Source: Rhizobium sp. ASV8
GTDB taxonomy: Bacteria > Pseudomonadota > Alphaproteobacteria > Rhizobiales > Rhizobiaceae
DNA: 49,822 nt
Direction: 5' to 3'
Assembly (NCBI RefSeq): GCF_016429255.1
Contig: NZ_JAELUG010000039.1
Coordinates: forward strand, 1 to 49,822
The translations under genes were made by a program, and so were the position numbers. This document shows positions 14,905 through 24,314 of the stretch, piece by piece (positions within the stretch are counted from its first letter, which is position 1; the number at the start of each line of letters is the position of its first letter). The notes beneath the pieces are model-generated. The model had not been told where the DNA came from. It was given only the letters and a program-made list of their open reading frames with translations, and did no database searches.

Positions 14905-17298
14905 CTATTGGCCGCTGGAGGCGACCCCGCCCAGAGCCTGCCATTCGGCAATCGCCTTGTTGAAGGCGTCCGTGCCGGTCGGGCCCTTCTCCATCGTCAG
15001 CAATGCACGACGGCCGTTGCGATAGACGACCGGAATATCGATCCAGTTGCGGCTCTTCAGAAGGTCCAAATTGGTCTTGCGCGCATCCGGAAAATCGTTG
15101 AGCGCCACCATATAGACGTCGTCGGTGACCTTGGCTGGCACCGCGATGAGAGCATCGCCACGATCCTGCTCGGTCGCCTTCAGTGCAACACGCTGGACGT
15201 TGTCGATCGCTCCACCCTCGAAATTCGGGGGCACCTGGAAGGCAAGCTCGATCAGATGGCTGGCCGGAAGCGAGGGATCACCGTTTCGCGAAACGGTGAT
15301 TGTCGCCGCGAGGCCCCGCTCGGGAACGTTGATAAGACCCTGGACGGAAGGCTCCGGCCGGCCGTCGGCACCCTTGCCCTCCTGCAGCGACCAGGTGACC
15401 GTACCCTGGAAAGCCGTCGGCGACGTCTGACCCAGACGCTCTTCATAAAGGAAGACTTTCTGCCCGTCGGCAACCGGAGCAGTCTGCTGAGCAGCGGCAG
15501 GCGGTTGCGTTGCAGCTGCCGGCTGCGGCTGACTGGTCGCAGGCGTCTGTGTCTGCTGGTTCGCTGGAACCGGAGCATTGGTGGCAGGTGTCTGAGCCTG
15601 CGGCGCAGCCGTAGTGTTTGCGGGCGGCGTTGCCGTTGCAGCAGCCGGCGGCGTGCCCGTGGCAGCCGGCGCAGCAGAAGCGACGTTCTGCTCGGCGACG
15701 GACTTGCCTTCGACCACACCCGGCTGACCGTTTGCCGCCGGGCCTTCATCCTCTTCCGAGCCGTTTGACAAGAGGCGCTGCGTGAACTTCGTATTGACCG
15801 TATTCGGATCGCTGTTCAGCGAGGCGACATCGGTGTTGCCAGCTCCGGCCGGCTTGGTAGCGGCTGCGCTGCTCTGCGGCGGCGTGGCTGCCGGCTGAGT
15901 TGGAGCGGCGGCAGGGGTGCTGCTGGCAGTGTTCTTGCTTGCGGCATCCGAGGCAGGTGGCGTGGAAGTGCTCTTCGGTGCGGAGCTGACGAGCTTCGTC
16001 ACCATATTGTTGAGTGCGTCGCGGTTCAGCCATGCTGCATAGCCACCACCGCCAACAACCGCGAGGCCGACAAGCGTCAGGATTACGCCGGTAACGTTGA
16101 AACGGCGGCGCTTCGGCTCCATCCGGAAGCTCTTGCCCTGCAGCTTCGCCGCCATCGCCTGGTCCAGATCGGGCGGAACGGAGGAGGAGCCACCGCGATC
16201 GTCTTCCGCACGCTTGTCGAAACCGGCAAGTTCCTTGAGCTCGCGCCAACCGTCATTGCTCGTGTCCGCGTTGGGTTCGACCTTGCGGCTTGGATGCACG
16301 TCGGCGAAAAGATCGACATCCTCGAAAGCGTTATCCGGCATCTGCCGGGCGGGCTGCACCGGTTGAGAGGCGGCCGGCAGCGGCTGCATCTCTTCGAACA
16401 CGTCCGCATCCCAGGCAAAGCCGGTATTGGCTGCCGGCGCTTTCGCCTGTTCCGCCGGGGGCACCGGATGCCCGAATGGCGTATCGGCAAAAGCAGCAGC
16501 CGGCATGGAGGGTTCATCACGATGCGGAGCCAGCGGCTCGGGCGCGGACTGGCGAGGCGGCGCGTCGACCTCAGCCCAAATCTGCTCCACCTGATTTATG
16601 ACGTCATCAACCGGCGTTATCGCAATCTGAGGTGCAGGAACTGCGTGGACAGGTTCGGCGGCAACCGGCGGCGCCTCTTCGGCGTGGTGCCGGGGCTCTT
16701 CGTGATAGACCGAAGGCTCTTCATGAACCGGCTCGTGGGTCGGTTCCTCGGGAACGGCAACATGGTGCTCGGCAACGGCATGTTGCTCTGCTGGTGCATG
16801 ATGCTCTTCCTGATAAGGCTCGCTCCATTCTTCCGCATGCGCATGTTCATGCGACCGATCGGGCTCGGCATAGACAGCCGGCTCTTCCTGGACGAGTTCT
16901 TCATGAACCGGCTGAGGAGCGCCTGGCTCCTCATGGGCATGAACCTCGGCGGGAACCGGTTCCTGCTCGTGTGCCTCGGGCTCTCGATGAGCCTCCACTT
17001 CTGCGTGATGCTGCTCGACGGGTTCGGGCGCAGCCTCGTGAGACACGACAGGTGCTGCAGCGACAGGCTCTTCCGCCGCCGGCATCGCCTCTGCATGTTC
17101 GGCCTCAACCTCGACGATCGCGGCCTCTAGCTTGTCGAGCTGACGGCGGAGCATTTCCTCAGGCGGGCGCGGCTTCATACTCTCAAGCTGCCGTTGAACG
17201 GCACCACGAGCCCGATCGTAAACCTTGACCCGCATCTCGGGAGTATTGTCCGTCAGGCCGTCAACGGCCCGTCGAATGACTGCTACAAAATCCGCCAT
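14905..17298 (-). CDS. Large His/Glu-rich transmembrane protein, function unknown
   Basis: This 797-residue protein has a short helical N-terminus (1-70), a long low-complexity cytoplasmic region rich in Glu, His, Pro and Ala (about 64-220, with some 23 histidines in HEEP/EEPxxY-like units), a linker, one transmembrane helix (about 401-423, NVTGVILTLVGLAVVGGGGY), an Ala/Pro/Thr-rich periplasmic linker and a folded C-terminal domain of about 190 residues. The C-terminal domain has no family I recognise. The histidine density could bind metal ions, or the region could simply be disordered. The ATG at 17296-17298 is chosen (MADFVAVIRRAVDG); a GTG two codons earlier is possible. It follows purA by 61 bp on the same strand and may be cotranscribed. 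Confidence 0.8.
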   Translation of the reverse strand: MADFVAVIRRAVDGLTDNTPEMRVKVYDRARGAVQRQLESMKPRPPEEMLRRQLDKLEAAIVEVEAEHAEAMPAAEEPVAAAPVVSHEAAPEPVEQHHAEVEAHREPEAHEQEPVPAEVHAHEEPGAPQPVHEELVQEEPAVYAEPDRSHEHAHAEEWSEPYQEEHHAPAEQHAVAEHHVAVPEEPTHEPVHEEPSVYHEEPRHHAEEAPPVAAEPVHAVPAPQIAITPVDDVINQVEQIWAEVDAPPRQSAPEPLAPHRDEPSMPAAAFADTPFGHPVPPAEQAKAPAANTGFAWDADVFEEMQPLPAASQPVQPARQMPDNAFEDVDLFADVHPSRKVEPNADTSNDGWRELKELAGFDKRAEDDRGGSSSVPPDLDQAMAAKLQGKSFRMEPKRRRFNVTGVILTLVGLAVVGGGGYAAWLNRDALNNMVTKLVSSAPKSTSTPPASDAASKNTASSTPAAAPTQPAATPPQSSAAATKPAGAGNTDVASLNSDPNTVNTKFTQRLLSNGSEEDEGPAANGQPGVVEGKSVAEQNVASAAPAATGTPPAAATATPPANTTAAPQAQTPATNAPVPANQQTQTPATSQPQPAAATQPPAAAQQTAPVADGQKVFLYEERLGQTSPTAFQGTVTWSLQEGKGADGRPEPSVQGLINVPERGLAATITVSRNGDPSLPASHLIELAFQVPPNFEGGAIDNVQRVALKATEQDRGDALIAVPAKVTDDVYMVALNDFPDARKTNLDLLKSRNWIDIPVVYRNGRRALLTMEKGPTGTDAFNKAIAEWQALGGVASSGQ

Positions 17299-17359
17299 CA
17301 GCACTTTCTCATGATGCCCGGCGAGCGGCCAGGCCGGGATTCGTCATAGGTTTATGAGT

Positions 17360-18655
17360 TTAGCCCTCAAAGGGGTCCGTCACAAGTATGGTGTCCTCGC
17401 GCTCCGGGCTGGTCGAAAGCATGGCAACCGGCGCACCGATCAGCTCTTCCACCTGACGCACATACTTGATTGCCTGAGCCGGCAGATCGGCCCATTTGCG
17501 GGCGCCGACGGTCGATTCCTTCCAGCCTTCGAGCGTGATGTAGATTGGCTCGACGCGGGCCTGGGCTGCCTGGCTGGCCGGCAGATAGTCGATTTCCTTG
17601 CCATCGAGCTTGTAGCCGACGCAGATCTTCAGCTCATCGAGACCATCGAGAACGTCGAGCTTGGTGAGCGCGATACCGGTGATGCCCGAGGTCTTAACCG
17701 TCTGGCGCACCAGCACGGCATCGAACCAGCCGCAGCGACGCGGACGGCCGGTATTGACGCCGACTTCGCGACCGACGGTCGACAGATGCTTACCGATCTC
17801 GTCATGCAGTTCGCACGGGAACGGGCCTTCGCCGACGCGCGTCGTATAGGCCTTGGTAATCCCAAGCACATACCCAAGCGCGGTCGGTCCGAGACCGGAG
17901 CCGGCCGCGGCCTGACCTGCAACCGTGTTGGACGAGGTCACGAAGGGATACGTGCCATGGTCATTGTCCAGCAACGCGCCCTGCGCACCTTCGAAAAGAA
18001 TGCGTGCGCCGGCCTTGCGCTGCTCGTCGAGCAGGCGCCAGACCTGATCGATATAGGGCAGGATGTGCTCGGCAACGGAGGTCAGCTCGTGATGCAGGGC
18101 ATCGAAGGAAATTTCGCTCAGACCCATGCCGCGACGCAGGGCATTGTGATGGGTCAGCAGCCGATCGATCTTGGCAGGCAGCGTTTCAGGCTCGGTCAGA
18201 TCGACGACGCGGATGGCACGGCGGCCGACCTTGTCCTCATAGGCCGGACCAATGCCGCGGCGTGTCGTGCCGATCTTCGTGCCGCTGTTGGAGGCCGCAT
18301 CTTCGCGCAACGCGTCGAGATCGCGATGCAGCGACAGGATCAGCGGCGCGTTTTCGGCAATGCGCAACACATCAGGCGTAACGGCGATGCCCTGGGCACG
18401 CAGCTTTTCGACTTCTGCGACGAAATGATGGGGATCGACGACGACGCCATTGCCGATGACGCTCAGCTTGCCGCGCACGAGGCCGGAAGGCAGCAGTGCG
18501 AGCTTGTAGCTGACACCATCGACAACGAGCGTATGACCAGCATTGTGCCCGCCCTGAAAGCGTACAATCACGTCGGCGCGCTCTGAAAGCCAGTCGACAA
18601 TCTTGCCTTTGCCTTCATCGCCCCACTGTGAACCGATCACTACAACGTTCGTCAT
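17360..18655 (-). CDS. purA: Adenylosuccinate synthetase
   Basis: This 431-residue enzyme joins IMP and aspartate with GTP hydrolysis in the first committed step of AMP synthesis. The N-terminal P-loop [11 protein letters not shown] (about 8-18) contains the catalytic Asp, and GHNAGHT (about 35-41) the catalytic His. The further signatures [16 protein letters not shown] and [16 protein letters not shown] are intact. Length is standard. Downstream on the same strand is the His/Glu-rich membrane-protein gene. Confidence 0.98.
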   Translation of the reverse strand: MTNVVVIGSQWGDEGKGKIVDWLSERADVIVRFQGGHNAGHTLVVDGVSYKLALLPSGLVRGKLSVIGNGVVVDPHHFVAEVEKLRAQGIAVTPDVLRIAENAPLILSLHRDLDALREDAASNSGTKIGTTRRGIGPAYEDKVGRRAIRVVDLTEPETLPAKIDRLLTHHNALRRGMGLSEISFDALHHELTSVAEHILPYIDQVWRLLDEQRKAGARILFEGAQGALLDNDHGTYPFVTSSNTVAGQAAAGSGLGPTALGYVLGITKAYTTRVGEGPFPCELHDEIGKHLSTVGREVGVNTGRPRRCGWFDAVLVRQTVKTSGITGIALTKLDVLDGLDELKICVGYKLDGKEIDYLPASQAAQARVEPIYITLEGWKESTVGARKWADLPAQAIKYVRQVEELIGAPVAMLSTSPEREDTILVTDPFEG

Positions 18656-18822
18656 TTCTCAATTCCCGCTTCCTGCGCACGGAGACGCGCCTTGCTCAAA
18701 CCCGCGCATCTATAAAGCTTTGTTTTTGGGAAAGCGACCCTGTTGTCTCAGGAGATTCAGCTTTTTGCATGACGAATCAGCATGTCCAACAGGATTTTTC
18801 CCGCAGGGCGGCCGCAGGAGAG

Positions 18823-19677
18823 CTAGCCGAGTTCGAGCGTGGTGATGCCAAATACACGATCGAGCGGCGTTTCCGGCACCTTGCCGCGATACATGCGGGC
18901 GGTTTCGAACACCGGTGCCAGACCGCATTCTTCCGCAAGTTCGATAGCCTGCACATTGTCGATCGGCACATCCAGATAGACCGGCCCGCCCTTGGCCTCC
19001 GCCAGCAACCGCGCCAGCAAGGCACGCGCTACGTCCGGCTTGTTGGCGAATAGCGGACCGATCTTGTAGCCATGGAAACAGCGCCGAATGGTGCCATAAC
19101 CCCGCACGCGGCTACCACCGCCGACGATGAAGGTTTTGCGCCGTTCCGGTACGCCGCACCATGCCCTGATGAACGAATGACGCAAACCGGGGAAAATCCC
19201 GGCGTCATAGTGGACCAGCCCATCGAGCTTGCCGTGAGTGACCGCCACGACCTGCGCAGCCTGATCTCCAACGTCGGGTATCCTGGCAATGCCGGCATAG
19301 CGAAGCGTGCGATAGGCCGTCTCGAAACCGTGCTTGCGATAGTATTCCTGCTGCGCGACAACGCCGTCCAGCCCGACAATACGATTGCCGGCGAGCGCCA
19401 TGCCCTTGTTCCAGAGCAACTTCCCGTAGCCCTTGCCGCGAAATTCCGGATGCAGCATGTAAAGGCCTAGAAAGGCAAAGCTTTCACCATAACGGACGAC
19501 AGAGATACAGCCAACGGGCACCTCCCCGATCGCCGCGACGAGGAAGCCGGAGGGATCCGCCTCCCAGAACGCCGGTGCATCATCGACGCCGGGATTCCAC
19601 CCCTCTTGCCGAGCCCATTCTAAAGCGAGCTCCAATTCCCCGGCCCGCATTGTACGCACGGCAAAAGACGACTTCAT
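18823..19677 (-). CDS. GNAT-family N-acetyltransferase with C-terminal second domain
   Basis: This protein of about 284 residues has an N-terminal GNAT domain with the acetyl-CoA motif HPEFRGKGYGKLLWNKG (about 76-92) and a C-terminal region of the type often paired with it (Acetyltransf_18-like, with GYKIGPLFANKPDVARALL and GGPVYLDVPIDN). The substrate is unknown. The ATG at 19675-19677 (MKSSFAVRTMRAG) gives the family start; an extension to 19761 adds a cysteine-rich tail without support. It lies upstream of purA on the same strand, separated by 167 bp. Confidence 0.85.
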   Translation of the reverse strand: MKSSFAVRTMRAGELELALEWARQEGWNPGVDDAPAFWEADPSGFLVAAIGEVPVGCISVVRYGESFAFLGLYMLHPEFRGKGYGKLLWNKGMALAGNRIVGLDGVVAQQEYYRKHGFETAYRTLRYAGIARIPDVGDQAAQVVAVTHGKLDGLVHYDAGIFPGLRHSFIRAWCGVPERRKTFIVGGGSRVRGYGTIRRCFHGYKIGPLFANKPDVARALLARLLAEAKGGPVYLDVPIDNVQAIELAEECGLAPVFETARMYRGKVPETPLDRVFGITTLELG

Positions 19678-20010
19678 GCAACAGTCCCGAACAACCCAAT
19701 AATGCTCGTCCCCCACGCGGAACGATTGCGCGCGATTCATCATGTGGCAACATGACGACATTCACAAGCGACAGCCAATGATAGACTTAAAGTACAAAGG
19801 CTTCGTTTCATTTTGAGCCGAGTAATAAGCCTCAGTAAGAAAACCATCACGACGACATGCTTTCCTGACAGTTCCGCCGCAATTGCCTCAGCCGATGTAT
19901 CGCGCATATAGGCAGCACCGGCGATCCTGTGTATAAGCGCGATCGATCGCCAATGCCGGTTTCGCGTCTCGATGTTGGGCTCCCGGCGCTAGCAAGAGGA
20001 TTGAAGTTTC
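19678..20010. promoter_or_regulatory. Divergent GNAT / ugd intergenic region
   Basis: This 333-bp gap has no gene I can support. It contains a perfect 12-bp palindrome GCGATCGATCGC at 19939-19950 and a small CATGT/ACATG inverted repeat near 19743-19756. No strong -35/-10 pair is evident. The ugd promoter must lie here, since SD AGAGG is only just before its ATG. Confidence 0.4.
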
Positions 20011-21333
20011 ATGCGCATCACGATGATCGGCTCGGGATATGTGGGGCTCGTATCCGGCGTCTGCTTCGCCGATTTCGGCCATGACGTCATCTGCGTCGAC
20101 AAGGACGCAAACAAGATCGAGGCACTGCAACGCGGTGAGATCCCGATTTTCGAACCGGGATTGGACCATCTCGTTGCGGACAATGTTCGCGCCGGCCGCC
20201 TCTCCTTCACCACGAATGTGGAGGCGAGCGTTGCCGACAGCGACGTCGTGTTCATCGCGGTCGGAACGCCTTCAAGGCGCGGTGACGGCCATGCCGACCT
20301 CTCCTACGTTTACGCCGCCGCCCGCGAGATCGCCCAGCACGTCAAGGGTTTCACCGTTGTCGTCACAAAATCGACGGTGCCCGTCGGCACCGGAGACGAG
20401 GTCGAACGCATCGTCCGCGAGACCAATCCGGAAGCCGATGTCGCAATCGTGTCCAATCCGGAATTCCTGCGTGAAGGCGCGGCCATCGAAGACTTCAAGC
20501 GGCCAGACCGTATCGTCATCGGCCTCAATGACGAACGCGCCCGCGGCGTCATGACGGAAGTCTATCGGCCGCTTTATCTCAACCAGGCACCGCTGCTCTT
20601 TACCTCCCGTCGCACCTCCGAACTGATCAAATACGCGGCCAATGCCTTCCTTGCCATGAAGATCACCTTCATCAACGAGATGGCGGATCTTTGCGAGAAG
20701 GTCGGCGCCAACGTGCAGGAAGTATCGCGCGGCATCGGCCTCGACGGTCGCATCGGCTCGAAGTTCCTGCATGCCGGTCCGGGTTATGGCGGCTCCTGCT
20801 TCCCGAAGGACACGCTGGCACTCGCCAAGACAGCACAGGATTACGACAGCCCCGTGCGGTTGATCGAGACGACCGTGTCGATCAACGACAACCGCAAGCG
20901 CGCCATGGGCCGCAAGGTGATTGCCGCCATGGGCGGCGACATCAGAGGCAAGACGATCGCAGTCCTTGGCCTGACCTTCAAGCCCAATACCGACGACATG
21001 CGCGACAGCCCGGCGATCACCATCATCCAGACGCTGCAGGATGCCGGTGCAACGGTGACGGGTTACGATCCCGAAGGCATGGAGAATGCCCGACAGGTGA
21101 TCGACAACATCGCCTACGCCGAAGACGCCTATGGCGCCGCGCGCAATGCCGATGCGCTGGTGATCGTAACGGAATGGAACCAGTTCCGCGCGCTTGACTT
21201 TGCCCGGCTCAAATCCGTCATGAAGGCCCCGGTTCTCGTCGATTTGAGAAACATCTATCGCCATGACGAGGTCGCCAAGCACGGCTTTACCTATACGAGC
21301 ATTGGCAGACCCGCGAGCGACGCTACGCTCTAA
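20011..21333 (+). CDS. ugd: UDP-glucose 6-dehydrogenase
   Basis: This 440-residue enzyme oxidises UDP-glucose twice with NAD to UDP-glucuronic acid, a precursor of acidic exopolysaccharide, capsule and lipopolysaccharide; the rhizobial gene is called rkpK. The N-terminal Rossmann motif is GSGYVG (about 7-12), the catalytic cysteine is in GPGYGGSCFPKD (about 252-263), and LGLTFKPNTDDMRDSPA marks the C-terminal UDP-binding domain. It is followed by lpsL, whose product epimerises the UDP-glucuronate made here, so the pair forms a short pathway. Confidence 0.97.
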   Translation: MRITMIGSGYVGLVSGVCFADFGHDVICVDKDANKIEALQRGEIPIFEPGLDHLVADNVRAGRLSFTTNVEASVADSDVVFIAVGTPSRRGDGHADLSYVYAAAREIAQHVKGFTVVVTKSTVPVGTGDEVERIVRETNPEADVAIVSNPEFLREGAAIEDFKRPDRIVIGLNDERARGVMTEVYRPLYLNQAPLLFTSRRTSELIKYAANAFLAMKITFINEMADLCEKVGANVQEVSRGIGLDGRIGSKFLHAGPGYGGSCFPKDTLALAKTAQDYDSPVRLIETTVSINDNRKRAMGRKVIAAMGGDIRGKTIAVLGLTFKPNTDDMRDSPAITIIQTLQDAGATVTGYDPEGMENARQVIDNIAYAEDAYGAARNADALVIVTEWNQFRALDFARLKSVMKAPVLVDLRNIYRHDEVAKHGFTYTSIGRPASDATL

Positions 21334-21336
21334 GGC

Positions 21337-21366
21337 GTTTCCACCTCTCCCTTGGAGGCGGAAACT
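21337..21366 (+). other. Hairpin between ugd and lpsL
   Basis: GTTTCC-A-CCTC and GAGG-C-GGAAAC pair with one mismatch around a short loop immediately after the ugd stop. There is no T run, so it is more likely an mRNA-stabilising or partial-termination hairpin than a full terminator. Confidence 0.5.
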
Positions 21367-21448
21367 CTGACTCCTGTTGTTTTCTACGTATTTCCAACGG
21401 AAGCCGCTGCGCCCTTTTCCTGGAAATGCTTCAAGCGAAGGCCGATCA

Positions 21449-22453
21449 ATGCGCTATCTCATCACCGGCACTGCCGGCTTCATCGGATTCCATCTTGCCA
21501 GGCGCCTGCTGGACGAGGGTCATTTCGTCGTCGGTTTCGACGGCATGACGCCCTATTACGACGTCAAGCTCAAGGAGAAGCGCACGGCTATCCTCGCACG
21601 CTCGAATGGCTTCAAGTTCGTAACCGGCATGCTCGAGGACAAGGCGGCGCTGGATCACGCGGCAGAACTGGCCGAGCCCGATGTGATCGTCCACCTCGCC
21701 GCACAGGCCGGCGTGCGCTACAGCCTCGAAAATCCGCGTTCCTACGTCGATTCGAACGTCACCGGCTCGTTCAACGTGCTGGAGCTGGCGAGAAATCTGC
21801 AGCCGAAGCATCTTTTGCTGGCATCCACGTCCTCCGTCTATGGCGCCAACGAAAAGATCCCGTTTGCCGAAAGCGACAAGGCCGACGAGCAGATGACGAT
21901 CTATGCGGCGACCAAGAAGGGCATGGAGCTGATGGCGCACAGCTATGCCCATCTCTTCAACGTGCCGACAACAGCCTTCCGCTTCTTCACGGTCTATGGT
22001 CCCTGGGGCCGTCCGGACATGGCGCTCTTCAAGTTCGTCGACGCCATCCGCAACGACAGACCGATCGAAATCTACGGCGAAGGCAAGATGAGCCGCGATT
22101 TCACCTATATCGACGATCTCGTCGAAGGCATCGTTCGCTTGATCGGCGTCGTTCCCTCAGAGGAAAACCGGGTGATATCGGACACGGTGATCGACACCCT
22201 GTCGAAGAACGCCCCGTTCCGCGTCGTCAATATCGGCGGCGGTCAGCCCGTGGGGTTGATGACCTTCGTCGAAACCATCGAGACGATGCTCGGCAAGAAG
22301 GCGATCCGCAAGATGCTGCCGATGCAGCCCGGCGACGTGCACAACACCTATGCCGTACCGGATCTGCTGGTGGCATTGACCGGCTTCAAGCCACACATCG
22401 AAGTCGACGAAGGCGTTCGCCGCTTCGTCGAGTGGTATCAGGAAAACTACTGA
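21449..22453 (+). CDS. lpsL: UDP-glucuronate 4-epimerase
   Basis: This 334-residue short-chain dehydrogenase/reductase-fold enzyme converts UDP-glucuronate to UDP-galacturonate, used in the lipopolysaccharide core and in lipid A of rhizobia. The NAD motif is [11 protein letters not shown] (about 7-17), and the catalytic triad is in STSSVYG and YAATKKG (the YxxxK motif). [16 protein letters not shown] is a signature of the GalE-like/LpsL group. The ATG at 21449 ([11 protein letters not shown]) gives the family N-terminus; an in-frame extension to 21377 is unlikely. It lies 115 bp after ugd on the same strand. Confidence 0.93.
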   Translation: MRYLITGTAGFIGFHLARRLLDEGHFVVGFDGMTPYYDVKLKEKRTAILARSNGFKFVTGMLEDKAALDHAAELAEPDVIVHLAAQAGVRYSLENPRSYVDSNVTGSFNVLELARNLQPKHLLLASTSSVYGANEKIPFAESDKADEQMTIYAATKKGMELMAHSYAHLFNVPTTAFRFFTVYGPWGRPDMALFKFVDAIRNDRPIEIYGEGKMSRDFTYIDDLVEGIVRLIGVVPSEENRVISDTVIDTLSKNAPFRVVNIGGGQPVGLMTFVETIETMLGKKAIRKMLPMQPGDVHNTYAVPDLLVALTGFKPHIEVDEGVRRFVEWYQENY

Positions 22454-22465
22454 CGGCAACCGACC

Positions 22466-22495
22466 ATTCGGCCGGGTGAAAGATCCCGGCCGAAT
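22466..22495. terminator. Symmetric hairpin between convergent lpsL and methyltransferase genes
   Basis: ATTCGGCCGGG (22466-22476) pairs perfectly with CCCGGCCGAAT (22485-22495), 11 bp with an 8-nt loop. There is no T run in either direction, but the position between two convergent genes suggests a terminator or transcript-end stabiliser. Confidence 0.6.
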
Positions 22496-22514
22496 ATGCG
22501 CATTCTCCCCACCA

Positions 22515-23243
22515 TCAGGTCCGGGTCGAAATCAGCAGGAACATTGGCCGCTCGCGTTCGATCACCCAGTCCGGATGCGCAGCAAGATCTTCGTCGCTTG
22601 GCGACCATTCCTCAACATGCGCGATGGCAAAGCCCGACCTGATCAGCGAGTTGAGCGTAGTCCCCATGGTTCGATGCTGCTTGACCACGCCTTCAGCGAG
22701 CCAATTCGTCAGCCTCTTTCCTTCGATCTGGTAGCCATTGAGCGGCCAAGTCTTCCCGCCATCTTCTTCGGTCAGCCATTCCGGCTGCCGCGGCGCCATA
22801 TAGATCGGATGCTCGATCGAGAAGATCAGCCGGCCACCTGGTTTCAAAGCTTTCCGAATAGTCGCCAGGAGTCCGGCGAAATCTTCGATATAATGGAAGG
22901 CCAGCGAGCTGTAGACGAGGTCGAAGCTTGCCTTGGGAAGCTGGAGCTTCTCAAGGTCCGCCCTGTCGTAGCGGACGCATGCGTCGGCCGTCTCTGCGCA
23001 GGCACGCGCGAGCATCTTGTCGGATACGTCAAGACCAAGCACACTGGCCGCACCCTGTTCGGCGGCCCAGCGGCAGAACCATCCGAAACCACAGCCGAGA
23101 TCGACGACATCGAGGCCATGCAGATCGGGCAACATGGCACGTATGGCCGGCCACTCCGCTGCCCCCGCCAGGCCGGAGACCGATCGCTGAAGCCGGCTAT
23201 AACCTTCGAAAAAGCCCGGATCGTCATAAATATTCTGGGTCAT
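22515..23243 (-). CDS. Class I SAM-dependent methyltransferase
   Basis: This 242-residue protein has the Methyltransf_11/25 fold. The SAM-binding motif I reads VVDLGCGFGWFCRWAAEQGA (about 50-69), followed by LGLDVSDKMLARA (motif II) and ASFDLVYSSLAFHYIEDFA (motif post-I/III). The substrate is unknown; the length and the HPIYMAPRQPEW segment fit small-molecule methyltransferases common in rhizobia. It begins a run of minus-strand accessory genes, but the 127-bp gap to the VOC gene argues against a tight operon. Confidence 0.88.
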   Translation of the reverse strand: MTQNIYDDPGFFEGYSRLQRSVSGLAGAAEWPAIRAMLPDLHGLDVVDLGCGFGWFCRWAAEQGAASVLGLDVSDKMLARACAETADACVRYDRADLEKLQLPKASFDLVYSSLAFHYIEDFAGLLATIRKALKPGGRLIFSIEHPIYMAPRQPEWLTEEDGGKTWPLNGYQIEGKRLTNWLAEGVVKQHRTMGTTLNSLIRSGFAIAHVEEWSPSDEDLAAHPDWVIERERPMFLLISTRT

Positions 23244-23370
23244 AACAGTCTCCTACACTCTCTGTAGCCAGTCTGCGGCCACATAGACAACATCGCTGAA
23301 ATCTCCCCCGCATAAGACATGACGAAGCTTGCCAAAAGTCGGATGGGGGAGTTCCGACTGTTTATGTCTT

Positions 23371-23868
23371 TCAAACAGTCGCCTTCGGCCGCGACAACCA
23401 TTGCGAATAGGGTTTCACCCCAAAGCTCACATCCGCAGCATCCTCAAGCACATGGATGAACTCGATGGAGTGTCCATCGGGATCGGAAAAATACTGAGAA
23501 ACCGCCGGCATCCAGCCGACGACGACCGGTTCGTCCATCAGCTCGCCATTGAAACCTTTCGGTTGAACGCCGTGAGCCGTCAATGCGGCAGCGGATGCAA
23601 CAACATCTTCCAAGCTGGTCCTGAGCGCGATGTGGAGACGCATGCGAAGAGGAGCGCTTCCCGTCTCCCAAAGACCGAGCATGCTCTTCTTATCACCGTC
23701 GGTCCAAAGGAAAGCGACCTGCCTGCTTTCTATGACCGTCGCCACTTCGAGCTTCAGGATGTCACGATAGAATTCGAGCGAACGCCGAAGATTGGAAACC
23801 GTCAGATGGGTCTCGAACAGGCCCAATATGGCGGGCATTTGCGGGTTAGGCTTATCTGTTGCCATCAC
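23371..23868 (-). CDS. VOC-family (glyoxalase/bleomycin-resistance fold) protein
   Basis: This 165-residue protein has a single vicinal-oxygen-chelate domain: ETHLTVSNLRRSLEFYRDIL near the N-terminus, LRMRLHIALRT in the middle and YFSDPDGHSIEFIHVLEDA near the C-terminus. The His and Glu at metal-ligand positions (H21, H99, E142 region) look present. The substrate is unknown. Its start overlaps the stop of the RidA-like gene by 4 bp (23865-23868), so the two are translationally coupled and probably share a physiological role. Confidence 0.85.
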   Translation of the reverse strand: MMATDKPNPQMPAILGLFETHLTVSNLRRSLEFYRDILKLEVATVIESRQVAFLWTDGDKKSMLGLWETGSAPLRMRLHIALRTSLEDVVASAAALTAHGVQPKGFNGELMDEPVVVGWMPAVSQYFSDPDGHSIEFIHVLEDAADVSFGVKPYSQWLSRPKATV

Positions 23869-24254
23869 AGCACCTTCGCCGCCATGACCTCAACCTCGAC
23901 CAGAAACTCCGCACGATTGAAGCCGCCGACGATCAGCAGCGTGGAAACCGGCTTCGGGTCCAGCGTGTAACGGTCGCGAACGGCGATGTAGGCCGGCATG
24001 TCCTCGCGCGTCGTGACAAAACCGCCAATGCGGATCACATCGGCAAAGCTCATGCCGGCGTCTTCGAGAATGGCCCCGATCGCCTTGAAGCACATTTCGG
24101 CCTGCGAGGTGACATCCGGCGGAATGCGGTCGTCGAGACCGATACCGACCTGGCCGGACACGACGAGAAGGCTGGCGCCCGGAGGCACCAGAATCCCGTG
24201 ATTGTAGTTGGTGAAGGGGCGTCTGACAGACGGCGGATTGAATATCTTGTTCAT
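23865..24254 (-). CDS. RidA-family protein
   Basis: This 129-residue protein belongs to the RidA/YjgF/UK114 family, whose archetype hydrolyses reactive enamine/imine intermediates. The family pattern SGQVGIGLDDRIPPDVTSQA (about 36-55) is clear, but the C-terminal RidA arginine signature is altered: the segment reads VGGFNRAEFLVEVEVMAA, so an arginine is present but the usual Arg-Ala-aromatic-Val motif is not exact. It may therefore be a subgroup (Rid4-7) with another role. ATG at 24252-24254. Confidence 0.85.
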   Translation of the reverse strand: MNKIFNPPSVRRPFTNYNHGILVPPGASLLVVSGQVGIGLDDRIPPDVTSQAEMCFKAIGAILEDAGMSFADVIRIGGFVTTREDMPAYIAVRDRYTLDPKPVSTLLIVGGFNRAEFLVEVEVMAAKVL

Positions 24255-24314
24255 CGATATCGACTCCTCGTGATTGGTCGATTTCAGCATTTTGGGATTA
24301 GGCCGACAAGCAGT

